Positions 8,137 to 14,993 of a stretch of 64,000 nucleotides of DNA are shown one piece after another (the stretch's first letter is position 1; each line of letters starts with the position of its first letter). The DNA comes from Pseudoalteromonas ruthenica (GTDB lineage: Bacteria; Pseudomonadota; Gammaproteobacteria; Enterobacterales; Alteromonadaceae): NCBI RefSeq assembly GCF_008808095.1, contig NZ_CP023396.1:2807501-2871500 (forward strand). The letters run 5' to 3'. The position numbers and the translations under genes were made by a program. The notes under the pieces were generated by a model that was given only the letters and a program-made list of their open reading frames with translations, ran no database searches and was not told the DNA's origin.

Positions 8137-8421
8137 TTAATCATTAACGTGCTGCCACTCGTCACGAGCTTGGTCGTAACGCGACTGCAAATAGGCACCT
8201 AAGTCAGTCACGTTCACCATTGTTGGTGCACGTTCTGAATCTCGTAATTTAAAAGTGGGAAATGGCAACGCAGCGGCTTTCGCTTTTTGCTCTGCTGTTT
8301 TAGGCTCAATACCCAAATACTCTTTGCAAATTTCTCGCAGCGGTACCGTGGGGCTGTTAAAACAGGCCAGCAAAGCAAAAGTCATATTCATATCGCCTGT
8401 CCGGGGCTGGTGCTTACCCAT
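8137..8421 (-). CDS. PrtN-like (pyocin activator family) regulator
   Basis: From the ATG at 8421 the protein has 94 residues. It matches the general form of PrtN-family proteins: MNMTFALLACFNSPTVPLREICKEYLG near the N-terminus, then LPFPTFKLRDSERAPTMVNVTDLGAYL. In Pseudomonas, PrtN activates pyocin genes after SOS-driven loss of the PrtR repressor. Here it sits directly after a Cro-like gene and opposite an S24 repressor, so an SOS-to-PrtN relay is plausible but inferred. The start at 8421 is chosen over 8466 because AAAAGGAGAAAAGC directly precedes it; it then overlaps the Cro-like stop by 8 bases, suggesting translational coupling. Confidence 0.72.
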   Translation of the reverse strand: MGKHQPRTGDMNMTFALLACFNSPTVPLREICKEYLGIEPKTAEQKAKAAALPFPTFKLRDSERAPTMVNVTDLGAYLQSRYDQARDEWQHVND

Positions 8422-8641
8422 GCTTTTCTCCTTTTCTGCCTTTTTCGTGGTCGGCAAGTAACTCATCTACTGTCACGCTTCCATGCGTAAGCTCGGAAAT
8501 GCGTTTTATATACTTAGCTGGAGCCTGTTGGTGACGATGAACCCAATTCCATACTTGAGTTTGTGTTACACCCCCGCCTAAAGCTTTAGCAGTTGCTGTT
8601 TGCCCTAGTAGAGCATCAACGGCTTTCTCAATGGCTGACAT
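8414..8641 (-). CDS. Cro/YdaS-like DNA-binding protein
   Basis: A 75-residue protein with a YdaS-type helix-turn-helix: TATAKALGGGVTQTQVWNWVHRH at residues 15-37. Such proteins occupy the cro position of many prophages and repress the lysogenic promoter. It is divergent from the S24 repressor across a 205-base operator region, which is the classic switch layout. Two ATGs are adjacent; the second (8641) has better spacing from GGAGGA. It is the first gene of the leftward early operon. Confidence 0.8.
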   Translation of the reverse strand: MSAIEKAVDALLGQTATAKALGGGVTQTQVWNWVHRHQQAPAKYIKRISELTHGSVTVDELLADHEKGRKGEKHG

Positions 8642-8644
8642 CAT

Positions 8645-8846
8645 TCCTCCAAGTCAAAACCACTTTTTTATATAATAAGATCGCTTTAAGTTGTTTGTAA
8701 ACACTTTTTGTTGTTTTGATTTCAAGAAAGACCAAAAATATATATTTGACGATAACCACTTAAAGTGGTGATAATCGTCCAACAACACAAATGTTGTTTA
8801 TAAAAAACCACTTTCCCTGTTTTCAGGAACAACTTTTGGAGATGAT
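8645..8846. promoter_or_regulatory. Genetic-switch operator region with two palindromes
   Basis: The divergent gap between the Cro-like and repressor genes holds a perfect 15-bp palindrome, ACCACTT-A-AAGTGGT at 8755-8769, and an 18-bp palindrome, AACAACA-CAAA-TGTTGTT at 8781-8798. Copies of the half-site ACCACTT recur near 8659-8665 and 8808-8814, and TTGTTT/AACAAC half-sites recur near 8690-8720. Two motif types suggest separate sites for the repressor and the Cro-like protein. Promoters for both directions must also lie here. The pairing of motif with protein is not determined. Confidence 0.65.
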
Positions 8847-9461
8847 ATGGATATTGCACATAGGGTCAGAGAGCTAAGGAAAGGCTTAAGTTTGACTCAG
8901 TACCAGTTAGCCGAGCTGGTTGGTGTAGCACAAAACTCAATTCAAAAAATAGAAGTCGGGCACACTAAAAACCCTCGGAATATAGAAGCTTTAGCAAGAG
9001 CTCTTCAGACTACTCCCGAATACCTCCGTTTTGGCGTGGGCACTAGTGATAGTTTTACTGCTGGTCCTACAGTAAAGAAGCAGCTACCACTCATCAGTTG
9101 GGTTCAAGCTGGCGCTTGGTCAGATATTCAAGAGGTGAATCCGCTAGAAGCTGAGCATTTTATGTGTCCGGTGAACTGCTCTGAGAAGTCATTTGTATTG
9201 AAGGTGCAAGGAATCAGTATGGAACCGAAGTTCTTGGATGGTGATTTAATATTTGTTGATCCTGAAGCGAGACCAGAACATGGCTCCTATGTTGTCGCTC
9301 GGCTTGATGACGAGAACCAAGCCACATTCAAACAGTTAATTATTGAGGGCGGCCAAAAGTTCTTAAAAGCACTCAACCCCAACTGGCCTGATCCACTCAT
9401 GCCTATCAATGGCAATTGCACCATCGTTGGCAAAGTTGTTTTTACAGGTAAGTCTTTATAA
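8847..9461 (+). CDS. CI/LexA-like prophage repressor (HTH + S24 autoprotease)
   Basis: A 204-residue repressor. Residues 5-60 form an HTH of the XRE type (LTQYQLAELVGVAQNSIQKIE). The C-terminal S24 peptidase part has the self-cleavage site Ala88-Gly89 in SWVQAGAW, catalytic Ser124 in GISMEP and catalytic Lys162 in ATFKQL. All residues needed for RecA-stimulated self-cleavage are present, so this prophage should be SOS-inducible, unlike P2 itself, whose C repressor is not cleaved. ATG at 8847 follows TTTTGGAGATGAT. It is followed by a strong hairpin terminator. Confidence 0.93.
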   Translation: MDIAHRVRELRKGLSLTQYQLAELVGVAQNSIQKIEVGHTKNPRNIEALARALQTTPEYLRFGVGTSDSFTAGPTVKKQLPLISWVQAGAWSDIQEVNPLEAEHFMCPVNCSEKSFVLKVQGISMEPKFLDGDLIFVDPEARPEHGSYVVARLDDENQATFKQLIIEGGQKFLKALNPNWPDPLMPINGNCTIVGKVVFTGKSL

Positions 9462-9488
9462 TTCATTTATAGTTACACAGATACGAAA

Positions 9489-9508
9489 AAGCCCGTAATC
9501 ACGGGCTT
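9489..9508. terminator. Terminator between repressor and CsgG-like gene
   Basis: AAGCCCGT and ACGGGCTT form an 8-bp stem with a 4-base loop (AATC). It lies between the convergent repressor and CsgG-like genes. On the minus strand the stem is followed by TTTTTCG, so it should end transcription of the CsgG-like gene well; on the plus strand the T-run is weak. Confidence 0.75.
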
Positions 9509-9517
9509 CAAGCTTCA

Positions 9518-10462
9518 CTAGAATAGAGACAACTTTTTAGTCTCTTTTTTCTGTTTTGTAGTCTCATTTTTAACTATTCTAGCTATCATACCTTTTTCAA
9601 ACTGTTGGCCTGAGATAATTTTTGCTTTCGAAAATTTCGTTTGAGGACTGCTGACTTCGATTTTACCAACTAGCTCTTCTTCAGCCCCTAGCACCTCACC
9701 TGTATCTGGATCAGTAAATGCCTCTCCTTGGGAGAAAACGTTTAGCACATCCCCCTTTTTCAAATAACCATTTCCATAATTCAGGATGATGGTGTCTCCG
9801 CCTGTTTTTGCAATTACTTTAATAGGATAGAAAGTTGATACTATTAGGTTGGTTACGTTAGTTGAAGTCTCTCTCATTACTTCACCTAACAGAGCGCCTG
9901 AGCTATCGTTATCACCCTGTATAAAACCATCCACAGATAGGGAGCTACCTCCGTCTCTTTCAGCTCTCACTGTTTCAGCTATTCCAACAGTCCCGTCCGC
10001 GACTTTTAAAACTCTGATATCTACTGCCATGGATGCTTTCCTACTAGACGTTGAAAAACCACCGATACTAGTCCCTTTAGCTACTTCACCATACTCAGTG
10101 ATAGAACCTGTTAAGATATAGTCAACACCCTGCAAATTAAAGCTTTTACCCTCATAGCCACCTTTAGCAATACCGTTTATTGACATTCCTTGCTCTTTAA
10201 GCAACTCCTCAACTTTATCCCGTTCGATAACATTAAACTTGCGTGTTTTAACAAGGGCCGTAGTTAACATATCACCAAAAGCCCTAGTATCTTCGCGGGT
10301 ACCCCTTCCATATGCTGAGTATCGCTTATTTTCACTAGAGTCCATCGCCCGATATTCAATATCACCTATAGCAATTGTTACTTTATTTGAAGCTTGAGCA
10401 TTAAATGTGCAGAGCACTAAAGAATAAACAAAGCCTAATAAGACTAATTTCACTTTTTCCAT
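9518..10462 (-). CDS. CsgG-family secreted/outer-membrane protein
   Basis: From the ATG at 10462 the protein has 314 residues with a signal peptide (KVKLVLLGFVYSLVLCTFNAQA). Residues of about 25-215 resemble the CsgG/HfaB domain: TIAIGDIEYR, an FGDMLTTALVKTRKFNVIERDKVEELL segment, GVDYILTGSITEYGE, and AVDIRVLKVADGTV. A C-terminal beta-rich domain (VIAKTGGDTIILNYG to GMIARIV) resembles the FlgT C-terminal fold. CsgG forms the curli export pore in the outer membrane. Here no curli genes or proper lipobox cysteine are seen, so the role is uncertain. It lies in prophage cargo, downstream of a toxin-immunity pair on the same strand. Confidence 0.75.
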   Translation of the reverse strand: MEKVKLVLLGFVYSLVLCTFNAQASNKVTIAIGDIEYRAMDSSENKRYSAYGRGTREDTRAFGDMLTTALVKTRKFNVIERDKVEELLKEQGMSINGIAKGGYEGKSFNLQGVDYILTGSITEYGEVAKGTSIGGFSTSSRKASMAVDIRVLKVADGTVGIAETVRAERDGGSSLSVDGFIQGDNDSSGALLGEVMRETSTNVTNLIVSTFYPIKVIAKTGGDTIILNYGNGYLKKGDVLNVFSQGEAFTDPDTGEVLGAEEELVGKIEVSSPQTKFSKAKIISGQQFEKGMIARIVKNETTKQKKETKKLSLF

Positions 10463-10593
10463 GTTAATTTCCATTACCTGATTTTTGTATTTGTGGGTTC
10501 TAGAGTAACCCCATACAAACTTTAAGGGTTTTACTCCGAATTTGAAAGAAAAGCTAGAGTTAACAAGACCCTAAAAAAGGAACCGCAAAGAGA

Positions 10594-10692
10594 TGAAAGA
10601 TAAAATATCTAAATATTATCATGGGGTTGCATTATTAATAGTTAATATAACACTTTATATCGCGCTCATATCAAGAACACTGCTAATATAAG
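10594..10692 (+). CDS. Possible 32-residue membrane peptide
   Basis: A short frame, ATG at 10594 to TAA at 10692, encodes a basic N-terminus (MKDKISKYYHG) and one hydrophobic segment (VALLIVNITLYIALI). It resembles small toxic or regulatory membrane peptides, but a chance ORF in AT-rich DNA is equally possible. AAGGAACCGCAAAGAG lies upstream. It is the only plus-strand frame between the CsgG-like and immunity genes. Confidence 0.25.
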
Positions 10693-10711
10693 TAAGTTAG
10701 TTGGTTCAGTC

Positions 10712-11293
10712 CTAACTTAGGTTAACCTCTCTGAATTCCAAACCCTCAAGATTCAATCGATGGTATAGCTCGTGCAACCCTCCTTTCTCATCTGTACAAA
10801 ATGTAAAAATGCCGCTTCCTTTCGCCTTAAATAAAGTACCACATACAATCTTCTCCTTGTCTAAGACTAACTTTTTGAAACGCCTAACACGGTTCACGCG
10901 TCCGTTTTTCATGTTGTACTCAGTCTTTTCAGGATCAATAACATCTTGTACACCCAAAATATTAAGGGCATACCAAGTCTCACCATTCAGCTCTAACGGT
11001 AAGAGCTCTACACATTCCCCGAGCCCTTCCTCGAACGCACTCTTTAGCCTTTCAGGTATAGCAAACGCCATTGCACCCCAACCTGCTATATCAGGTCTCT
11101 TTTCTGGTGTCTCTCCTTCGACGACCAACCAATCAACACTAACCGGGCGCCAAGCATCTCCTTTAGGCTTGCCGTCAAAGGTATATAGGTCGTTTTCTGT
11201 CATTTGAACTGATTGCTCAAACATCGTCTCTTGAAGCAGCTGGTACTCTCCGGCGTTTACACCCACTGCATATACTTTGTTAAAATCACTCAC
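10712..11293 (-). CDS. Imm11-like (DUF1629) immunity protein
   Basis: A 193-residue soluble protein. Its C-terminal half has the pattern of the Imm11/DUF1629 family (MXAN_0049-type immunity proteins): LNGETWYALNILGVQDVIDPEKTEYN, then a beta-rich stretch ending in KGSGIFTFCTDEKG and GLEFREVNL. These proteins neutralise nuclease toxins of polymorphic toxin systems. It begins 7 bases after the stop of the AHH nuclease gene on the same strand, the expected toxin-immunity order. The specificity for the AHH toxin is inferred from this adjacency. Confidence 0.72.
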   Translation of the reverse strand: MSDFNKVYAVGVNAGEYQLLQETMFEQSVQMTENDLYTFDGKPKGDAWRPVSVDWLVVEGETPEKRPDIAGWGAMAFAIPERLKSAFEEGLGECVELLPLELNGETWYALNILGVQDVIDPEKTEYNMKNGRVNRVRRFKKLVLDKEKIVCGTLFKAKGSGIFTFCTDEKGGLHELYHRLNLEGLEFREVNLS

Positions 11294-11300
11294 TGTCTAA

Positions 11301-11915
11301 TTACCTCGGCAGCATAGTTGATAGTTCTTCATTTATAGGGAAATCCCCACTCTGTAGCTCATCACCAATATCACGCAGTAAATCGATAATACCTTGTCGC
11401 CCCAAGCCCTCGCCTATGGTCTCAACAAGCAAAGCTTCGACGTTTAAATAGTATTCGTTTGTATGGATCTTCGAATGCGCTTCAGCATTAGGCATAGATT
11501 CCATGGGCTTATGCTTAGCAAACCGGGGTAAAAAAACACCGTTGGCTTCATGATCAATATCTATCCCAAAAGCAGCTAAGCGAAGTCTTGATTTAGCAGC
11601 TCGTATATCATTCCAAGATACAATGTGGTGCGCAGCTGTATTTTCTTCTCTTGGGCCACGCCCTGCTGCAATCATGTTATCGCTCAGACGCTTACTGTGT
11701 GACTTATTGTGTTCCCAGCGAATATGCTTACTGTAAATAAGCTCTTCTTTGCTTATAAGGCCCTTGCGGTAACGCATTGCGTCAATAACTTCACCACGAT
11801 AAAAAATGGCGTATTGCTGCGCTTGTGCTTTGGCTAATGCTGGGTTGCCGGTGGCACTGGTGAGGTCCTGTTCAAGTTCTTGAACAGTTATGTACTCTTC
11901 CTGCTGTCCTTGCAT
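11301..11915 (-). CDS. AHH-family nuclease toxin (HNH/EndoVII superfamily)
   Basis: A 204-residue protein whose second half contains the AHH signature: AAHHIVSWND with AHH at residues 95-97, followed by LAAFGIDIDHEANGVFLP and a late His in HSKIHTNEYY. AHH domains are metal-dependent nucleases that usually sit at the C-terminus of large secreted polymorphic toxins. Here the protein is free-standing: AAGGACGATGAG before the ATG at 11915 is a good ribosome site, and no secretion domain or signal peptide is present. The N-terminal ~90 residues are helical and unassigned. It is followed by the immunity gene, inside a prophage. Confidence 0.8.
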   Translation of the reverse strand: MQGQQEEYITVQELEQDLTSATGNPALAKAQAQQYAIFYRGEVIDAMRYRKGLISKEELIYSKHIRWEHNKSHSKRLSDNMIAAGRGPREENTAAHHIVSWNDIRAAKSRLRLAAFGIDIDHEANGVFLPRFAKHKPMESMPNAEAHSKIHTNEYYLNVEALLVETIGEGLGRQGIIDLLRDIGDELQSGDFPINEELSTMLPR

Positions 11916-12089
11916 CTCATCGTCCTTGAGTTTTTAAATCAAAATCTGTACTTAAAGTATTTATGAGCCTTAAGTTAACCTCACTTTCGGAATAGTTCAA
12001 GGCAACTAGATATAAAGTTGATATAGAAAGAACTTCCAAAGATTGTAGAATTAGGAGTTATGGATCTGGAACAAGTATAGGGAAATCTT

Positions 12090-12440
12090 ATGAAATTACT
12101 GGACAGTGCAGGCGTAGCGGCTGCCATTACAGCCTACCTTTATTGTGCAAGTACTGCTTTCAACCACGGCTATTTAAATACTCTAGGTTTGGATAGTGAC
12201 CTTTTGGAAAGAAGCTTTCACCAAACTATATATTCTGGCTTAATCCTTAGCCTAAGTAATTTTTTGTGGCTTACGCTGGGCATCTTTTGCCTTACCGTTT
12301 TGCACTTTTTGTGGCAAGAACTAAAAGACCTGGTAGGTTCTTGCACTAGGCTCACAGTCTTCTTTAGTAAAGTTAAAAAAAACTCGGCATTACTAATAAG
12401 AAAACTGAAACATATCATAAAAAATATGAGGCCCGGGTAA
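12090..12440 (+). CDS. Membrane protein of unknown function
   Basis: A 116-residue protein with about two membrane segments, residues 7-27 (GVAAAITAYLYCASTAF) and 48-76 (YSGLILSLSNFLWLTLGIFCLTVLHFLW), and a strongly basic tail (SKVKKNSALLIRKLKHIIKNM). No family is recognised. Its stop TAA overlaps the ATG of the next gene (TAATG at 12438-12442), so the two are translationally coupled. It is divergent from the AHH toxin gene and lies in the cargo part of the prophage. Confidence 0.6.
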   Translation: MKLLDSAGVAAAITAYLYCASTAFNHGYLNTLGLDSDLLERSFHQTIYSGLILSLSNFLWLTLGIFCLTVLHFLWQELKDLVGSCTRLTVFFSKVKKNSALLIRKLKHIIKNMRPG

Positions 12441-12709
12441 TGACTTCACTTGGTGTACTTCTAACCTTTATTGGAGTTTCCTTAGTTCTGATGGGCCATG
12501 AAAGTAAAGGAGCAGATATGGCTCATAAGATTTTGGATAAAGTACATGACCAATCTGCGGCAACCATGAAGTCTGAAGATTATGAAAACGACCTTGTCTT
12601 CTTATACTGCGGAACAAATAACTGCGCGGGGTACGACCCAATCAAGAAGCGAGTTGTCTACCTTCCTCAGCAAATATTATCAATACAAACAAGTTTTAGT
12701 AAGCAATAA
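12440..12709 (+). CDS. Small membrane-anchored protein of unknown function
   Basis: An 89-residue protein: one N-terminal membrane segment (LGVLLTFIGVSLVLMG) and a soluble part with two cysteines in LYCGTNNCAGYDP, probably periplasmic and able to form a disulfide. It starts inside the stop codon of the upstream membrane protein. The pair behaves like one unit; together they could be the two halves of a single ancestral membrane protein. No family recognised. It is the last gene before the prophage end. Confidence 0.6.
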   Translation: MTSLGVLLTFIGVSLVLMGHESKGADMAHKILDKVHDQSAATMKSEDYENDLVFLYCGTNNCAGYDPIKKRVVYLPQQILSIQTSFSKQ

Positions 12710-12868
12710 CGAAGTGATTAATTCGCTTCCCAGTACAAACTCAGAAATCTAAAAAGCACAGCGATCATAGGAAGTATATTCAGTGAAGAGGGCCAAACAC
12801 AGTCACCCTCAAATTTTATCAGGCCTCCTATAGTCACCCTTGAATTCATAAAGCCTATAAAGTAAAGA

Positions 12869-12967
12869 CTAAGCAGTCCAATCCAGCATTGGCGCGACAC
12901 TGAAGCGACGAAAAGTCGATTGTTGCCAAGAAGGGGTGAGTTGAGTCTGTGTTGTCGCTTCGTTCAT
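12869..12967 (-). pseudogene. dusA: 5' fragment of dusA cut by prophage insertion
   Basis: Reading leftward from ATG at 12967, 32 codons encode the start of tRNA-dihydrouridine synthase A: a variable leader and then FRRFSVAPMLDWT, the conserved N-terminal FMN-barrel start of DusA. After Thr31 the homology stops at once and a TAG follows (12869-12871). DusA reduces U20/U20a in tRNAs. Phages with dusA-specific integrases insert at exactly this part of the gene, and the downstream part of dusA usually gets a new start from phage DNA at the other end. That other end is outside the window. Confidence 0.88.
12872..12895. other. Predicted attR core in dusA
   Basis: The last bases that still encode DusA (VAPMLDWT codons, about 12875-12898) mark where phage and host DNA meet. 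On the minus strand this reads CGCGCCAATGCTGGATTGGAC. Published dusA-associated integrases use a core in this codon stretch. A matching copy should occur at the left prophage end, outside this window, so the exact core length cannot be set here. Confidence 0.7.
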
Positions 12968-13128
12968 AAACCTGTGCCTGCATTACCAAGAAAACCAACG
13001 GGCTCTTTGCGCCGAGTTGTGGGCGCGCAATTATACGTCAATCACACCCTGATTGGTATTATCTAGGCCAATACCGACTTTCACAGCAACCTGCACCTAA
13101 AGAGGTTCACTGATTTTACCTTTGAGTA

Positions 13129-14127
13129 TTAATGGTTTTTCGCGCAGCTCTGCGCGTTATCAGGGGTGCAGTAATGAAAAGGTAAGTAATATTGCTCTTG
13201 TTCAGGAAGGTGTTGGTGCTTTACTGCATCATAAAGTAGCTGTGCGCCCTTACGGCCCATTTCATAAGGATTTTGACCGATATTCATGGTGCCAAGGCCG
13301 CTCGCTAACGCTTGCAATTGCAGTGTTTCAGTATCGGCAGAGATAATCACTCGCTGCTTCTTAGCTAGCTGCTGTTTAAACTCTGTCATCACCTGTTGAT
13401 AATCAGGATTAAACTGTGCAAAGCCAGCGACGGCAACAAAGATTGTCGGCTGCGGGTAACTGATAATGGTGCGTAATTGCTTGAGGGCATCATCGCGACG
13501 CCCAGCAGTGAAAAGCGGACAACGGGGATGCTCCAGCCAACCATTCTCACCGTTCAAACGTTTGGTACTCCCTGACAAGGCATAACGTACGCCGTCGATG
13601 CGCTTGTTTAAGTTCGGCGTAGTGTGATGTCCCGATTGAATACACAAGGTTTGTGGGTGCTCTCGTTTAAACTGCTTTGCCGCCTCACCAAGTGCCACGC
13701 CAAAATCAAAGTTGTTAGTGCCCACATAGGCTAAACGGTAAGTTTGATGTTGTGGTGCCAAGTCTGAGTCAAAAGTGATCACCGCAATCCCTTGCTCCTG
13801 AGCCTTTTTTAGCGCTCTATTGACCAAGTGCTGCGAGTCGGTGGTAGACACCAATATACCGTCCACACCTTGAGCAACTAAATCTTGCACTACCAGTGCT
13901 TGGGTACGAGCGTCTTGGTAGTCATAAGCGCCATCATAAATACAGCGCAAATCGGCTTGGCGCTGGGCAAAGTCTTGGCAACCTTTGAAGGATTGTTCAT
14001 AAAAGCTGTCGTTCTTGGTTTTGCCTACGACGGCAAAGGTGTACTGGCCATAAGCAACAAAAGACAACATCGCGCAGAGCGCCGAAATAAGCACTAATGC
14101 TGATGAGCGAAGATTAAAACAGTGCAA
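13129..14127 (-). CDS. Periplasmic binding protein (LacI/ribose-binding type)
   Basis: A 332-residue protein with a signal peptide (SALVLISALCAMLSFVAYG) and a type 1 periplasmic-binding fold (Peripla_BP_4-like): YTFAVVGKTKNDSFYEQSFKGCQDFA, QALVVQDLVAQGVDGILVST, VITFDSDL, and LAYVGTNNFDFG. Such proteins bind sugars or autoinducer-like ligands for an ABC transporter or a membrane sensor. No permease, ATPase or sensor gene is next to it, so the ligand and partner are unknown. It is the first host gene beyond the dusA fragment. Confidence 0.8.
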   Translation of the reverse strand: MHCFNLRSSALVLISALCAMLSFVAYGQYTFAVVGKTKNDSFYEQSFKGCQDFAQRQADLRCIYDGAYDYQDARTQALVVQDLVAQGVDGILVSTTDSQHLVNRALKKAQEQGIAVITFDSDLAPQHQTYRLAYVGTNNFDFGVALGEAAKQFKREHPQTLCIQSGHHTTPNLNKRIDGVRYALSGSTKRLNGENGWLEHPRCPLFTAGRRDDALKQLRTIISYPQPTIFVAVAGFAQFNPDYQQVMTEFKQQLAKKQRVIISADTETLQLQALASGLGTMNIGQNPYEMGRKGAQLLYDAVKHQHLPEQEQYYLPFHYCTPDNAQSCAKNH

Positions 14128-14229
14128 AATAATTCCCAGTACAACTACCCAAGAAACTTTGGTTTAGAGTAGCTCATCCGCCATTAAAGGCAACATTTAG
14201 TTCACAAAACAAAAACAACTGCTGATTAT

Positions 14230-14802
14230 TTAAGCCACTGTACTCAAATGTGAATATAGAATCCACGAGCCAATCACGACCAGCACAACACCGCCTAGGG
14301 TTTCTGCTCGTTTGCCGATCACCGTTGCTAAACGATGCCCAAGTAAACTGCCCATAGTTACCATCAGTGCTGTGGCTAAGCCTATCATCAGCGCTGCAAG
14401 GTAAATATTGACCGCAACAAAAGCTAGGCTCACCCCTACAGTCAGTGCGTCCAAGCTGGTGCCTATAGCAGTCAGTATCACTTTGGCAATAGAAGACTTT
14501 TGTGCTGCTTCGCTTTGAGTGTCGTCATCCTCTTTCACACTTTCCACAATCATGTGCGTACCAAGTAGCAATAACAAGATAAACGCCACCCAGTGATCAA
14601 ATTCTTCGATGTAGTGGGCTCCAGCATTGCCAATCAGCCAACCGATAAGTGGTGTGGTGCCCTCGATAATACCAAATATCAGCCCCATTTTTATGGCACT
14701 GAGCAGGCGTGGATGGCGTAGGTAAGCGCCCTTACTGATCGATGCTGCAAACGCATCGGTCGACATAGCTAAAGCCAATAGCATTAACGCGAAAATACTC
14801 AT
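14230..14802 (-). CDS. mntP: Manganese efflux pump MntP
   Basis: From ATG at 14802 the protein has 190 residues and about six membrane helices. The N-terminus SIFALMLLALAMSTDAFAASISKG and the internal repeat AIGTSLDALTVGVSLAF each carry the conserved Asp in a DAF/DAL motif of MntP. It exports Mn2+ when the ion is in excess. A longer frame from 14919 would add 39 non-membrane residues and is rejected. The 191-base divergent gap before lysE gives space for a leader. Confidence 0.92.
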   Translation of the reverse strand: MSIFALMLLALAMSTDAFAASISKGAYLRHPRLLSAIKMGLIFGIIEGTTPLIGWLIGNAGAHYIEEFDHWVAFILLLLLGTHMIVESVKEDDDTQSEAAQKSSIAKVILTAIGTSLDALTVGVSLAFVAVNIYLAALMIGLATALMVTMGSLLGHRLATVIGKRAETLGGVVLVVIGSWILYSHLSTVA

Positions 14803-14808
14803 AACAAC

Positions 14809-14910
14809 GTCATAACTGTGTATGCATCCGGCTCTAATCTTGCTGTCACCGATATGCTTGCCCCTGAAAGCGCGAATTATGCGCGCTCCCTCAAGCAAGT
14901 GCAACTCAGT
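14809..14910 (-). promoter_or_regulatory. mntP leader, possible manganese riboswitch
   Basis: mntP genes are often preceded by yybP-ykoY Mn2+ riboswitches. The leader here has a CTTG...CAAG outer stem enclosing GAGGGAG and a GCGCG/CGCGC hairpin, and a later GCAAGATTAGAG that is loosely like the family's GCAAGACC element. The match to the conserved GGGGAGTAG and loop sequences is incomplete. This is a candidate only. Confidence 0.25.
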
Positions 14911-14993
14911 ATTCAGCATGAGCGATGTTAGCCATGCAAACAGGCGTAATTCGAGATACAGTGTCAGGTCTAACCCGGTAAACGGAATAATCT

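Larger units (their letters stand above)
1..12890. mobile_element. P2-like prophage, right part, ending in dusA
   Basis: This block has the gene content of a P2-like temperate phage: a gpA-type replication endonuclease, an Ogr-type zinc-finger activator, a Cro-like protein divergent from an S24 repressor, and three DNA methyltransferases. The right edge is set by the abrupt loss of dusA coding sequence at about 12872-12890. The left edge, the capsid and tail genes and the integrase lie outside the window. The stretch 9.5-12.7 kb between repressor and attachment site carries cargo rather than core phage genes. Whether the prophage is intact cannot be judged from this part alone. Confidence 0.85.

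Noticed and set aside
12718..12900. 60-residue hydrophobic ORF at the prophage end
   Set aside because: It begins with GTG inside the dusA fragment in another frame and has no ribosome site; the hydrophobic pattern can arise from AT-rich DNA. An internal ATG version cannot be fully excluded.
14803..14919. Longer mntP start
   Set aside because: The extra 39 residues are not membrane-like and the family begins at MSIFALMLLALAMSTDAFA; the region is more likely an mRNA leader.
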